In this document: positions 41,201-49,439 of the stretch, piece by piece
How positions within the stretch are numbered: the first letter of the stretch is position 1
Layout: the number at the start of each line of letters is the position of its first letter
Source: Cristatella mucedo
Taxonomy: Eukaryota; Bryozoa; Phylactolaemata; Cristatellidae
Reading direction: 5' to 3'
Length of the DNA: 64,000 nucleotides
Assembly: GCA_009760855.2 (NCBI GenBank)
Contig: WPIO01000006.1
Coordinates: 4,708,501-4,772,500, forward strand
Notes under the pieces: generated by a model
The model's input: only the letters and a program-made list of their open reading frames with translations
Databases searched by the model: none
What the model was told of the DNA's origin: nothing
Made by a program: the position numbers and the translations under genes

Positions 41201-43860
41201 GATGTTCTTCAGAACCGATATCAACGCTAAACACGGTTTCACAGGCTGACCATATGTGAGCACGGTGACAAATGTAATGTATCTCCATCTGTAACTCCAC
41301 AAAGCCATAAAGACCATGTGGGTGTTACGAAGGAGAGTTTTGTATAGCGCAATCACAGCCTAAGCGGCTTTCGGTATGCATTCGGTAGCCAACTGGCTTC
41401 ATCTCATACAACAAAGAGAAAGTAGGAAGCATAGCAGAGTCAGGAGAGCAGTTGAGGTAGTGAGTAGCATGGAAATAGCAGCTCAGGACCGCTGAAAAGG
41501 ATGAGCCATAATAATAATAATAATAATAATGCACTTGATAAAGCGCCCTCAGAGAACTCAATCTCTTTGTAGGCGCTGATGAGCCATAGTATGTAACAGG
41601 AGATTAGTTGTCGGTAGGTAAGAATTGCGGAAGCCAGTTCCATAGTCTAGGACCTGCAGAGCTGAAGCTTCTGTAGCCAACTGTCTTTAAGCAGAGGAAT
41701 GGAACAGCTAATTTATTGTCCATAGAGGACCTGAGGGCACGAAGAGGCTGAAACTGGTGCAGCAGTTCAGCTAGGTACGAAGGTGCCAAGCCGTGGTGGG
41801 CCTTGTGGGTCAGTGTAAGAAATTTGCTCTCTATCCGTTGATCAACCTGCATCCATCCTAGCTCTTTAAGCAAAGGAGACATGTGCTCCAACATTTGGGA
41901 CTTGAAGACTAGCCTTGCAGCCAGATTCATAGCCAGCTGCAGTGGTATAGTTGCTTTCTTTGGTAGCCCAGCCAAAAGGAAATTTCAATCATCAAGCCGA
42001 GACAGAACTGAAGGGCTAGTTAAATTCTTTGCAAGGCATTGTGGAAGAAAGCTCCTAATCTTAGATAGGGATCAGACGTGATGGCTAGCTGTAGACACAG
42101 ACGTCTGAATGAAACTTTTTTAAAATTTAGGCAGCTGTCGAAAATGACACCTAAATTTCGAGCACGTGGTGATGGTCACACAACAGCATCACCTAAAAGG
42201 AGAGCAAAGCCTTTTAATCCAGCCACATGCTTAGGGTGTCCTATGAACAGCAGTTTGGTTTTATCGTAATTTAGTTTCAAGAAGTTTTCCGACATCCAGG
42301 ATCGAATGTCGGCAAGCCAAGCATTCACTTTATCAGTTGCTGTAGTACGTTCCAATGGTTTCTTGCCAACCAAACATTCTTACTCAACGTCTGCTGGCCA
42401 CAGCCACACTAAGCCTGACAGTCAACTGAAGGGCTAAAACAGCTCGGAGACTAGGGAGCTTTTTCAGTGCTTTCCCTCGACACCTCGAGTGGGTGGGGAA
42501 GTACAAGTCACAGCCCCAGAGTTAAAGGTACGTCTACAGCACCAATTGAAGGCCACCAAAGCCGAATCTTAGGCAAACACCAATGGACACAAGAGTTGGC
42601 ACACACTGTCGAACGACCAGAGGTCACCTAGGCCAAGCCTGACGGGTTTTGTGCCAGAAGTTCACTTTTCCGGGTCATGTCATCATAGGCAATGAGGTCA
42701 CCATTGCAGCCGGTCACCACCACAGCTGGTTTACAAGAAGCTTACCCTACAGTGAGATGGATGACCTCACTCTCCTCTGCCGGTTGGTCAAGGCTCTGCA
42801 TAGCCTAGCACAGGCAGGGCTCTGAAGCAGCTACTGCTATTGACTGCAATTATCTCTACTAATTAAAGCAGGAAAGTCTGTCAAGCAGCAAGATGTGTCA
42901 CTTGGCAAGATGGTGCTGCTGCAGTGCCTTCCCTGACAGAACTACTATCACTCAACGAAGCCCAGAGTCCACAGGCAGTGAACTGCTTGTTATACAGAGG
43001 ATCAGGAACGATGGTCACGGCCATTGTCAGCAATACCTGCACACGATGCAATAAGAAGAGAGCCCCCCTTTTGCTGCCTACAGTCGGCCATACTCATGTA
43101 GGTTGCTCTCCCTGGCAGCACTAGCACAACAGGAAGGGGAGTGGAGGGCAACCAGCATGTCAGGGAAATTCGAACTTCTGAAGGCAAATCACATATGGGC
43201 CACGTGTCAGTGCTGGACCACACGACGACAGCTGCAGGATACCAACGCACGAGCACAATGTACTGTAACTCGGTGAAATCAGAGCAAAGTCGACTGCCCT
43301 GCTTGTCTGGAAGGGGAGGATAACAAGCAACAGCAAGCTTTAGCAAGGCCCTGACCTTGGCAGGGCCTTGCTAAGCATTCCTACGACTACAATGGCTGCT
43401 TCTAGCAGCAAACAGCTTCCACCGGCAGCAGTTCAGCAAAAGCTGCTGCTTCTGCTCCCAAGCCACCGGTCTGGCAAGGGGATGAGGTGGGAGCCATGCA
43501 ACCTGGCTTCTTCCCCCTCCACCCCAGGGTTGGGCCCAGACCCACACTGCCCATTAAAAAAAATCCTAGCTGATTAAACAGCCTCTTTTTGTATAGCGAC
43601 AGAAGAGCCTTTACGGCTATCACCACCGCTTGCAGTGGCGATAAAGAATCGCCCACCACAGGAATCGAACCCATGACCTCGGGACCGAGGTCGTGAAAGC
43701 AACCGCCTTACCTAGTGTGCCATCACGGCTCACCAAATGTGCTACTTAAAACATGCAGGGAAAATGGATTAGATCAGGATGACTGCAGATAGGTGGCTTG
43801 CACTTCAAGATGTTGAACGTTGATGGGTCTTGCTTAAAATATTATATTCATTTATATTAC

Positions 43861-43956
<96 letters not shown>

Positions 43957-46900
43957 CACACACACAAAAACAAACACACACACAAAGTCACTTATACAAA
44001 CACATACATGTGCACACGGGTGTGCACAAAACACATTTGTGTGCTCACACATTCGCATGCTCACACATTTGCATGCTCACAGGCTCACACATTAAGTGTT
44101 TCAGCAGCACAATATGTGTGATCCAATCAGCACTCATGAAACACTGAGCTGAAAACTGGATGCCAGCTGGCTTGGCTACTGCTATAAACAATGGGCACTT
44201 TACTTAAAAAAACCAGATAGCAGAGACAGATAATGAGACAAGGCATAGCATACATTATCAAATTATCAAGTCTATAGCTATAATTCATGTGTACAGTGCC
44301 CCAAAAGAAGTTAATCTCTATTCAGGTGCTTCACATATGACTCGAGCCCACGATCTCAGCCTTGGTCGGGGTGAGCATCTTAACCGCTGGACCAAACCAG
44401 CTTGGCAAGGCTATTGCATGATATCGGCAGCACCCAGAGAGCACAAGTCACGCAAAGTATCCTGATGAACTAAATGAAATAATGGTTATAAACTACCCCC
44501 ATTAATGCCTTCAACTAAATATAAATAAGAGAGATGGGATGACTGCGAAGGCAGTACTACACCTACATACAGTAGCACGGAGGCACATGCAGTTGCATGC
44601 ATGACACGTGCTCGTGCACCTAAACTTACAGGTATACAATCAGGTACCCATTGCATATAGACAGAGACACTATAAAGTACACATTCACAAGGGCATAGCT
44701 GCTTGAGTTATAGACTAGCACAACCGTGCACAGGGATAGGCACACAAACATATATAAGGGCAGATATAAACAAGAGCCATTACTCTCAAGTCGATTCCTC
44801 TCATTCGCTCAAGTGAAGCACGGCAAACAGAAGGCGACATGACGAAGTTTGGCTTGGCCCCTCCCATGTCCAAGAGCAACGTGTAAACACAATGAGGACG
44901 GACTGCATACATGAAAGAAAACACCTGCAGCTTTTCCATTACATGTACAGATAGACATACCTGCTCACACAACCTTAATGTCATAATTACCCTCAGCTGG
45001 GCACCTAAGTAAACTCTTTGCATCTGCTATCCAACCCGATGGAAGGGGATATTGTCATAGCAGTCGGAAAAGCTTTCCCAGCCAATTTGCACTGCCCTTT
45101 CCGAGCTGATCGTGAATGATGCCTAAGGGCAGCATGGTTGCAGATTCCCGAATTCGTTTATGCCACAGATACATCGTCGATTGATCATTTGGAACTGACT
45201 TTGCAATGCCACCAGGGCAGAAACTTGCCGGCACACATAATCAAAACCCAATGCTGGTTTATCAGCCTGTGCAGACTGGTGCTCATAGCTGTGCAAAACT
45301 CTGCAGCTAGGCTTGTCTGTCGTCAGCATCGCAGTTGCCACATCACACCACTTCTTACCAACCGGCACTGGCTCCCAGTCAAGCAAGACATCGACTTTAA
45401 GGTTTTGTCACTCACTTTCAGGTCCCTTCATTCTTTGCCTCCAGCCTACCTATCAGATCTACTGCCCAACTAGGCTAGGCATCCTACCACTTGCTTTTCG
45501 AAATCTAACTATTTACCTATACCTTTTACAAATCTCAAATCCTTTGGAGACCGTGCCTTTAGTTCGTATGCTCACAAGGCCTGGAACTCAACCCCGACTT
45601 GCGTCATGATTCTCCTGACTTGCCCACATTTAAAAAGAAACTAAAATGCACCTATTTATGACAGCATTTAGTGGGTCCATGTGATTCGACCTTTACGTGC
45701 TTATGCATACTGACACTGTGCATGCTGCCACTAACCACACTAGCATGCTGACCCTGTGCATGTCACCCTAACCATGTTATTATTGTTGTTTATCGAGCAT
45801 CCTACCACCAACCATTAGAAAGCGTTTCCTTTGCAACAAATGTAAAGTGCCTTGAGAGAGATTCAGTTCTCTGTGGGCGCTTTATCAAGTGTATAGTTAT
45901 TATTATTATTATTATTAATGCGAAACGATTGCCCAGGTCCAGCAAGTAGCTCATTCGTTAGCTATACCCCGTCCCCAGAGCCTTGCTCGACATCAGGCTC
46001 GACTACATGCTTAGAGTCAAAGCAAAGGATCCGGACCTGTTCGATCAATGAACAAGCTTCTGCAACTAGTCGGACACCAAGAGCGAGCAAGCTGCTGGAT
46101 TTTAATCACCAACCCCAATTCCACCAGGTCAGCAGAACATGTCAAGTCGCCAGGTCAAGTTGCCAGGCTATCAAATCAGTGCCATTGAGATTAAAAACCG
46201 GCAATGATAAGTGCAGAGAGCTTCATTCACACACAGATAACGGCTGGCACGAACACAAACTCACAGCTGATCAGCACAGACAACGAATTCTTCTAGTATC
46301 TAACATTGCTGAACGATGTACTTCACTCATCAGCAGGCTGACATTCACTCGAAACGGTGCAGACGACACGAGAGACATGTGATATATGAGTGGGCCACCG
46401 CAGCTGTTTGCTCCACAGGCCTTCCACAGTCCAGTCAGTTCAACAGCCGAGCTCCACTGCTGGGCAATGGACGCTCACGTGTGCATGCCTGCAGGAACTG
46501 GCTGGCAGTACAGTCAACTGCTTTGGCAAGCGATAGGGGGCACAGCCGGCCAGCTACAGCAGGATGAGGCCAGTCCGAGCTGGCACTCGAGAGTGCTGAC
46601 CGCTGGCTCGGTTGCAAAAAGAGGGCAGCCTTGCGGCTAGGTCGCATCCTTGGCACTCATGAAAGGGCTTGCCTCCATGGCGCCGGGGTCGGGTATCTGC
46701 CTTTCAGACACAGGCCGGAGTTATGAGGGCAGAGGCACTCCCTAGCTCGCAGCCTGCGCCCCTCGCTCTCTCTCTCGGCGCTCGGACCGACAGCAGCACT
46801 GTCGGTCCTGCGGGCTGTCCGCGAAGGTCGAATTTGGTTTGCCTTGCGTATTTCCGGAGGCTGCAACTGGGCTAATTACGGTGTCTAGTGCTGCTGCACG

Positions 46901-47682
46901 GTAGTGACGCTCGCGAGTAGAAATTCCCAGTAGCCAACAAAAAGACCGGAACGCGCAGGGCTAAAAGCGTAGCATTGCGCGGTCAATAAAAAGAGCTCCA
47001 AAGGTTCCTGTTCCTACCTGACTTCCACGCTCAAGCTCAAGCGTCCAGCGACAGGGCAAGCTAAACCGGACGGCGACGCACCAATTGGCCCACTGCAGTC
47101 GGGGGAAGCAAGTACGCGCATGCAATAAGTACGTGCGCAAATAAACCTTTCGGCACATGCAAAGGTCAAGTGAAGCTGCGACAGAAAACCGAAGCAATGA
47201 CGTCCGAAACAAAGAAAGCATTTATCGCATCTTCCGAAGCCGCAAGTTTGCACTTGGATTCTCGCGAGGCGAGGCCCAGCACCGCAATAGCACACCTAAT
47301 TAACTTCGGTAACCTAACTTAACCCCTGGGCCACCACCAGAAATCTAACAATCTGGCTACAGCACCGCTGAGGAGAGCAACGCGAGCGTTGCGGCAACTG
47401 GATTAATGAAACCGCTAGCCACTCGCCCGGAAACGCGCGTACGCAAGTGCGCGAGTCAGACCGCAGACGTAAAGCGCGAACCAATCGGCTACGCACGCAG
47501 GCAAAGCGTGGTCAAAGTACTCAAGAATGAGCGCGATACGGTGCGGTTTGTAAACTAGCATTAAATCTCTTACGAACGCACAGCAATAGCGTGGCTCATT
47601 TCCGCAACTTCTCGACTCTTACTATGTATTCTCTTGTTGCGTTGTGAAAATCCTGTTCCCTTAAGTCTCCCTCATTATCCAT
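11839..47682 (-). CDS. LMBR1L: LMBR1/LMBR1L-family multi-pass membrane protein, complete, 15 exons, 532 aa
   Basis: Family members (LMBR1; LMBR1L, the lipocalin-1 receptor and a regulator of Wnt signalling) are about nine-pass membrane proteins of about 490 aa. Exons (minus): 47682-47623, 38977-38884, 37972-37939, 35181-35042, 29144-29041, 26748-26604, 26477-26397, 26196-26132, 22722-22650, 19777-19640, 18196-18120, 16344-16267, 13635-13562, 12407-12250, 12116-11839. Every junction is GT-AG and phases join in one frame of 1599 nt. Exon 1 reads [20 protein letters not shown]. Later landmarks are [132 protein letters not shown] and [14 protein letters not shown]. It aligns slightly better with LMBR1L than LMBR1. 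The exon-10 loop and the serine-rich C-terminus are longer than in vertebrates. Exon 3 is only 34 bp. Confidence 0.95.
12690..12800 (+). repeat. tRNA-derived SINE fragment (S2-type)
   Basis: AGGGTGCTCGCATTTTCAAC followed by GGTCGTGGGTTTGAGTCCC gives a tRNA-like head with a B box close to GGTTCGANTCC. It lies in intron 13 of LMBR1L, antisense to the gene. Confidence 0.5.
14590..14652 (-). mobile_element. Possible DNA-transposon terminus (mariner/Tigger-like)
   Basis: Read on the minus strand it begins CAGCGGTACCTCAGCTTACG and continues with repeats of CTCGACATACGAG and CGAGATAC. Such ends are typical of some mariner/Tigger elements. A TTAATCTGTTCCGGAACCC motif at about 13,926 may be the other internal part. 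No target duplication or transposase seen. Confidence 0.35.
15325..15455 (-). repeat. SINE S2 (tRNA head, LINE-like tail)
   Basis: On the minus strand: GGTGCTCGCCTTAAACGATC, GGTCGTAGGCTCGAGTCC (B box), then AATTTAGTTCTCCCTGGGC and ACTATTCAAATAC, i.e. tRNA-like head followed by the LINE-type 3' end. Confidence 0.55.
16490..16650 (-). repeat. SINE S1 copy
   Basis: On the minus strand it runs from GGCACACTAGGTAAGGCAGT to AAAGGCTCTGCTGATGCTA and AGAGGCTGTTAAATCAGC. It matches the copies at 43.6, 51.6, 51.8 and 53.8 kb. Confidence 0.7.
17631..17712. repeat. (TA)n microsatellite, about 82 bp
   Basis: Uninterrupted TA dinucleotides in intron 11 of LMBR1L. It produces spurious open frames. Confidence 0.98.
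18418..19500 (+). mobile_element. LINE-A fragment, C-terminal reverse transcriptase and 3' tail
   Basis: Opens at TATGCGGATGATCCTCAG ([11 protein letters not shown], the polymerase active-site motif), runs through [16 protein letters not shown] and [18 protein letters not shown], and ends AAAGCGCCTTATCAAATG then ATT repeats. Several stops and frameshifts. It lies antisense to LMBR1L between exons 10 and 11. Confidence 0.87.
21405..22147 (-). mobile_element. LINE-A fragment, 5'-truncated
   Basis: Minus-strand coding 22130-21663 reads [36 protein letters not shown] and [18 protein letters not shown]. The 3' stem-loop and AAT-rich tail are at 21405-21470. Same orientation as LMBR1L, in intron 9. 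Confidence 0.88.
23380..24245 (-). mobile_element. Divergent LINE (LINE-C) fragments
   Basis: Two adjoining minus-strand pieces. The right one (24,245 to about 23,721) carries [18 protein letters not shown] and a 3' end of the type TGTAATGTG...GGCACTCTCAGAGAACGGAA. The left one (about 23,720-23,380) is an older reverse-transcriptase C-terminal remnant. Confidence 0.6.
24345..24510 (-). repeat. SINE S1 copy, degraded
   Basis: Minus strand: AAGGTGCTTGCTTGCTTTTC, GGTCATGGGTTTGAGTATTG and AGGCTGTTGAATCAGCTAT match the S1 layout. Confidence 0.55.
24511..25250 (+). mobile_element. Old LINE-A-type fragment
   Basis: Plus-strand remnants of the reverse-transcriptase C-terminus ([14 protein letters not shown]-type, [19 protein letters not shown]) and a 3' end AAAGTGCCCAGAAAGAGATT. 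Many stops. Confidence 0.65.
25460..25690 (-). mobile_element. LINE reverse-transcriptase remnant around the catalytic ADD motif
   Basis: Minus strand encodes [11 protein letters not shown], which resembles the YADDTQLY active-site box, followed by degenerate sequence. Confidence 0.4.
28015..28190 (+). repeat. SINE S2, partly duplicated head
   Basis: Contains GGTGCTCACTTTTAACGATC and GCTTGCCTTTGACGACCAAG, two tRNA-like head segments in a row, then GGGGATTGAGCCC and a LINE-type tail CAGTTCTCTTAGGATGC. Confidence 0.55.
28300..28375 (-). mobile_element. LINE/SINE 3' tail, solo
   Basis: ACAGTGCCCCAAGAAAACCA and TCCCATTCTAGGCATTTCAC form the inverse of the common 3' end, next to AATAACAATAAGA. 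Confidence 0.5.
28737..28856. repeat. (AC)n microsatellite, about 120 bp, with GC interruptions
   Basis: AC repeats interrupted by ATGC and GCGC near the left end. In the LMBR1L pre-mRNA (minus strand) this is a GU tract in intron 5. Confidence 0.97.
29565..29715 (+). repeat. SINE S2
   Basis: CTGACCTAGTGGTTAAGGAG (A-box region), GATCGTGGCTCGATCGAGCC (B-box region), then GAGTCGCCTGAATAGATTCA and TTCTCTTCGGGCGCATAAC, the LINE-type stem-loop tail. Confidence 0.65.
30075..30165 (-). mobile_element. LINE-C-type solo 3' tail
   Basis: AATAATAAAATAATAACAAT followed by GTTTGTACAGCACCCTCAGA and CTCTTTCTAGGCACTGTA: AAT-rich tail plus stem-loop, with nothing else of the element left. Confidence 0.6.
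30455..31330 (+). mobile_element. Old LINE fragment interrupted by a SINE S2
   Basis: Reverse-transcriptase C-terminal sequence runs to about 30,789 ([10 protein letters not shown]), is broken by a SINE at about 30,790-30,921, then resumes as [18 protein letters not shown]. It ends with TAAAGCACACGGACAGAGAT, TTCTCTTAGGGTACTATAC and a long ATT tail to about 31,330. Confidence 0.65.
30790..30921 (+). repeat. SINE S2 nested in an older LINE
   Basis: ACTGATTTGGCCCAGCGGTT, GGACACTCACCCCGACCAAG, GCGCCCGAGCCCC, then GAAGCACCTGAATAGAGATT and AAGGTGCTATACAAATGAAT. A tRNA-like head is joined to a LINE-like tail, with LINE coding on both sides. Confidence 0.7.
32165..32315 (-). repeat. SINE S2-type copy
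   Basis: Minus strand: AGGTAAGGTGCTTGCTCTTC, GGTCTTGGGTTCGAGTCCTT (B box) and a degraded tail. Confidence 0.55.
32940..33489 (+). mobile_element. Highly decayed LINE reverse-transcriptase segment
   Basis: Traces of [17 protein letters not shown]-like and [17 protein letters not shown] on the plus strand, interrupted by stops, matching the middle of LINE-A reverse transcriptase. It adjoins a younger copy at 33,490. Confidence 0.45.
33490..34312 (+). mobile_element. LINE-A 3' fragment
   Basis: [37 protein letters not shown] and a frame-shifted [18 protein letters not shown]. The 3' stem-loop lies at 34,249-34,288 (AAAGCGCC ... GGCGCTTT). Antisense to LMBR1L in intron 4, just downstream of the exon 5 side. 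Confidence 0.88.
34313..34985 (+). mobile_element. LINE-A internal fragment
   Basis: Reads [33 protein letters not shown] and further decayed C-terminal pieces. It ends about 57 bp short of LMBR1L exon 4's donor. Confidence 0.75.
35480..35940 (-). mobile_element. LINE-B 3' fragment
   Basis: Minus strand: [32 protein letters not shown], then the LINE-B 3' UTR with GCTATGGCATTCGTGCCAAA and AACTCCCCTGCATAACACCC. It lies in intron 3 of LMBR1L. Confidence 0.7.
36190..36335 (+). mobile_element. LINE reverse-transcriptase fragment, sense plus
   Basis: [20 protein letters not shown] and [18 protein letters not shown], the block just after the catalytic DxxAAFDTIDH region of LINE-A. Confidence 0.75.
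36336..36700 (-). mobile_element. LINE AP-endonuclease fragment, opposite orientation
   Basis: Minus strand: a [10 protein letters not shown]-type segment, then [32 protein letters not shown] (normally GDFNIHFD) and [13 protein letters not shown]. This is the apurinic endonuclease domain of an L2/CR1-type LINE. Confidence 0.75.
37340..37660 (+). mobile_element. Decayed LINE-B 3' fragment
   Basis: GCAGAAGCTTTAGCTGCAAA, TATCCTTTCCAGCCATCTTG and GACACCCACTTGGTCTTTGT track the LINE-B C-terminus and 3' UTR. Confidence 0.55.
38199..38276. repeat. (TG)n microsatellite, 78 bp
   Basis: Pure TG tract in intron 2 of LMBR1L, 227 bp upstream of exon 3 on the minus strand, where it is a CA tract in the transcript. 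Confidence 0.98.
39236..39325 (-). mobile_element. LINE-A solo 3' tail
   Basis: AAT repeats followed by ACACTTGATAAAGCACCTTC, AGAGAACTCAATCTCTTTAT and AGATGCTTTCCATTTG: only the 3' stem-loop region is present. Confidence 0.75.
41275..42372 (-). mobile_element. LINE-B, best-preserved copy (3' half)
   Basis: Minus strand: a reverse-transcriptase segment at 42,373-42,176 ([20 protein letters not shown]) and a C-terminal segment at 41,975-41,604 ([50 protein letters not shown]). The 3' UTR ends near ACTCCACAAAGCC at about 41,300. It lacks the LINE-A stem-loop and ATT tail. It is interrupted by a 67-bp LINE-A tail at 41,511-41,577. Confidence 0.82.
41511..41577 (-). mobile_element. 67-bp LINE-A tail insertion with 11-bp target duplication
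   Basis: GATGAGCCATA occurs at 41,500-41,510 and again at 41,578-41,588. Between them are AAT repeats and the 3' stem-loop (AAAGCGCCCTCAGAGAACTC ... AGGCGCT) only. It sits inside LINE-B 3' sequence. Confidence 0.88.
43562..43738 (-). repeat. SINE S1, well preserved
   Basis: Minus strand: GAGCCGTGATGGCACACTAG, AAGGCGGTTGCTTTCACGAC, GGTCATGGGTTCGATTCCTG (B box GGTTCGATTCC exact), GGTGATAGCCGTAAAGGCTC, then TTAATCAGCTAGGATTTTTT. A tRNA-derived Pol III promoter head and a unique body. Confidence 0.82.
43863..43985. repeat. (TA)n then (AC)n compound microsatellite
   Basis: TA repeats to 43,949, then AC repeats to about 43,985, in intron 1 of LMBR1L. Confidence 0.97.
44280..44405 (-). repeat. SINE S2, clearest copy
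   Basis: Minus strand: CTGGTTTGGTCCAGCGGTTA, AGATGCTCACCCCGACCAAG, GATCGTGGGCTCGAGTCAT (A and B boxes), then GAAGCACCTGAATAGAGATT, AACTTCTTTTGGGGCACTGT and an AT-rich end. The tail copies the LINE stem-loop layout. Confidence 0.8.
45270..45916 (+). mobile_element. LINE-A 3' fragment
   Basis: [39 protein letters not shown] and [13 protein letters not shown], then frame-shifted tail. It ends GTAAAGTGCCTTGAGAGAGA, TTCTCTGTGGGCGCTTTATC and ATT repeats. Antisense to LMBR1L in intron 1. Confidence 0.87.
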
Positions 47683-48187
47683 ACTACCGTGCCATCTCCT
47701 AGATGTCGAAGAAATCAGTGGGCCCAGCGGCCGCACGCAGCGAAATAGTGAGACATCTTAAAAGGTCTGCGGCACGAACGTACTGGCTGTAGCGAATGTC
47801 AAGGTTACGACATAGCCCCGCCCACTAGGGTAAGCGAGATGCTGCATGCGTATACCGGCTGCCGGCGTCCAGCTTGGTTAGGGTGCTGTCGTTCCTACGC
47901 TGCGCTAAGTCGACACGTAATAATCGTCAAAACGATACAGCGATGTTTGCGCAGGCTTAGAATTGAACATTGTGTACAGTCTGAATAGGCTTAGTACGCG
48001 TGACGACTGCGTCGTCGGCCGTTATTCCCGTGTCCCTTTGCACTATCAGCCTCGACGCGAATGACTGTATTTACTCCATTAGACCCGTCATAGTATGCTC
48101 TGCTTGGAAGGCGTCTATTGTGGATGACTGCATCGCTTAGCGGCCGTGAGGCTAGCCGCGTTGACAGTCACCGGTCGGTCGGACACC
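46900..48187. promoter_or_regulatory. CpG-richer 5' flank of LMBR1L, possible promoter region
   Basis: CpG-containing runs (ACGCGAGCGTTGCG, CGCCCGGAAACGCGCGTACG) cluster around the LMBR1L start at 47,682, unlike the AT-rich introns. The next gene on the plus strand (MTRR) points away, so a shared promoter is possible, but the MTRR first exon was not found. Confidence 0.45.
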
Positions 48188-48258
48188 AGGTGTAAAGCGC
48201 CTAGAAAGAGATGAGTACTCTGAGGGGGCTTTATCAAGTGTGAAGTGTTAACATTATT
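48188..48258 (+). mobile_element. LINE-A solo 3' tail
   Basis: GTGTAAAGCGCCTAGAAAGA, ACTCTGAGGGGGCTTTATCA, then ATTATTATAC. Stem-loop region only, in the space between LMBR1L and MTRR. Confidence 0.75.
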
Positions 48259-49435
48259 ATACGTCTAGAGTGTGGGAAGGTCTCTCGTAAAGAGGCGCAC
48301 CTAGATTTTTGCAGCGTCTTGCAGCTGAAGGCGAGCGAAGAAGGGACGGCAAAGAAGGCACTGAATGCCGACATTAACTGCCTCAGCTCATTCGGAGAAA
48401 TGGCGACCGGCAGTAGCAACTGCTATTTTTCCCAGTCGGTTTTGGTCGGCAGCCCGTCATGGCTCTTTTGGCAGTTCGGCTAGCCGTTGTGATTCCCTTG
48501 CTGGGAGTGATCTGTGGTGGCACAGGGTGTGCACAGCCATCTGCCTTCTAATTTCGACCAGCTGCTCTGGTCTATTCAGCTGTCTAATTATGCTCGGTCC
48601 GGCATTTCTGCACTGACCATTCTGTAAGCTGTATTGCTTCTGGAATTTTGCCTCGATTGTTGCATGATTAGCCACTGCAGATAGCTACTTTGACAAGCCT
48701 ACTTCAGTAGCTTCGAGAAGCTGAGCCAAACGCCGTGGCTTCTATCTGACTGTAGTCTGCCCACTCGGCAATCGTGCTTGAGAAGCATGTTTCTTAGAAC
48801 ATTGAAAAAGCCCGACAGTAAAGATTATGTATGCACAGCATTGTAAAAACTGCTGCTTTAAAAGCAGATCTCTGAACCTGCCCAAAAGAAGACCAAGAAT
48901 TAGCGCCTTTTCAATGCACTCCAACGCTTTGCAAAACTTCTGTGCGTTAGTAATATAGCGATTAAAAATGCTGGTTAATGAGTAGCAGGCTAATCTCATC
49001 GGCTGTGGCAGCATCGCCTGGTTCAACTTAGGATTCAGTGATCTGAAGGAGGAGGGTCAGTGCTGTTGGCACAGGAATACTCATTCGTGTACCAGCATTC
49101 ATGGACACGTGTTTGTTTTTGTTCGGGTGCCTTGATGCTTTCTGGCTGTACCAGGGCTGCATAGACCAAGGTTGTGCAGCAGAGACTTGAGTTGCTCAGT
49201 GCCAGTCGCCACTACCATGTTTCCCAGATTGGCTAGATCGTTTAGGTTTCCAACGTGCCATTGCCATAGTTAACATCCGGACGTTCCCTCATGCCCAGCA
49301 AAAGGGGGAGGAGTTCATGACTGCTGCTACACGTGCCAGCCTGGCATCTGTGTTTGTTTTAAAGGGAGTGGGGGACTAGTGCTGACACTTTGGCTGAAGT
49401 AATTGCTGAGGCTCACTTTCTGATCCTAAAACATG
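48259..49435. other. Intergenic, no gene recognised
   Basis: Open frames on both strands (for example 48,365-48,616) lack conserved motifs. The unseen first exon of MTRR could lie here or anywhere up to 52.3 kb. Confidence 0.4.
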
Positions 49436-49439
49436 ACTG

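Noticed and set aside
46669-46700. ATG in GCGCCATGGAGG context as LMBR1L start
   Set aside because: Its frame stops after 13 codons without a usable donor; exon 1 at 47,682 matches the family and joins exon 2 in phase.
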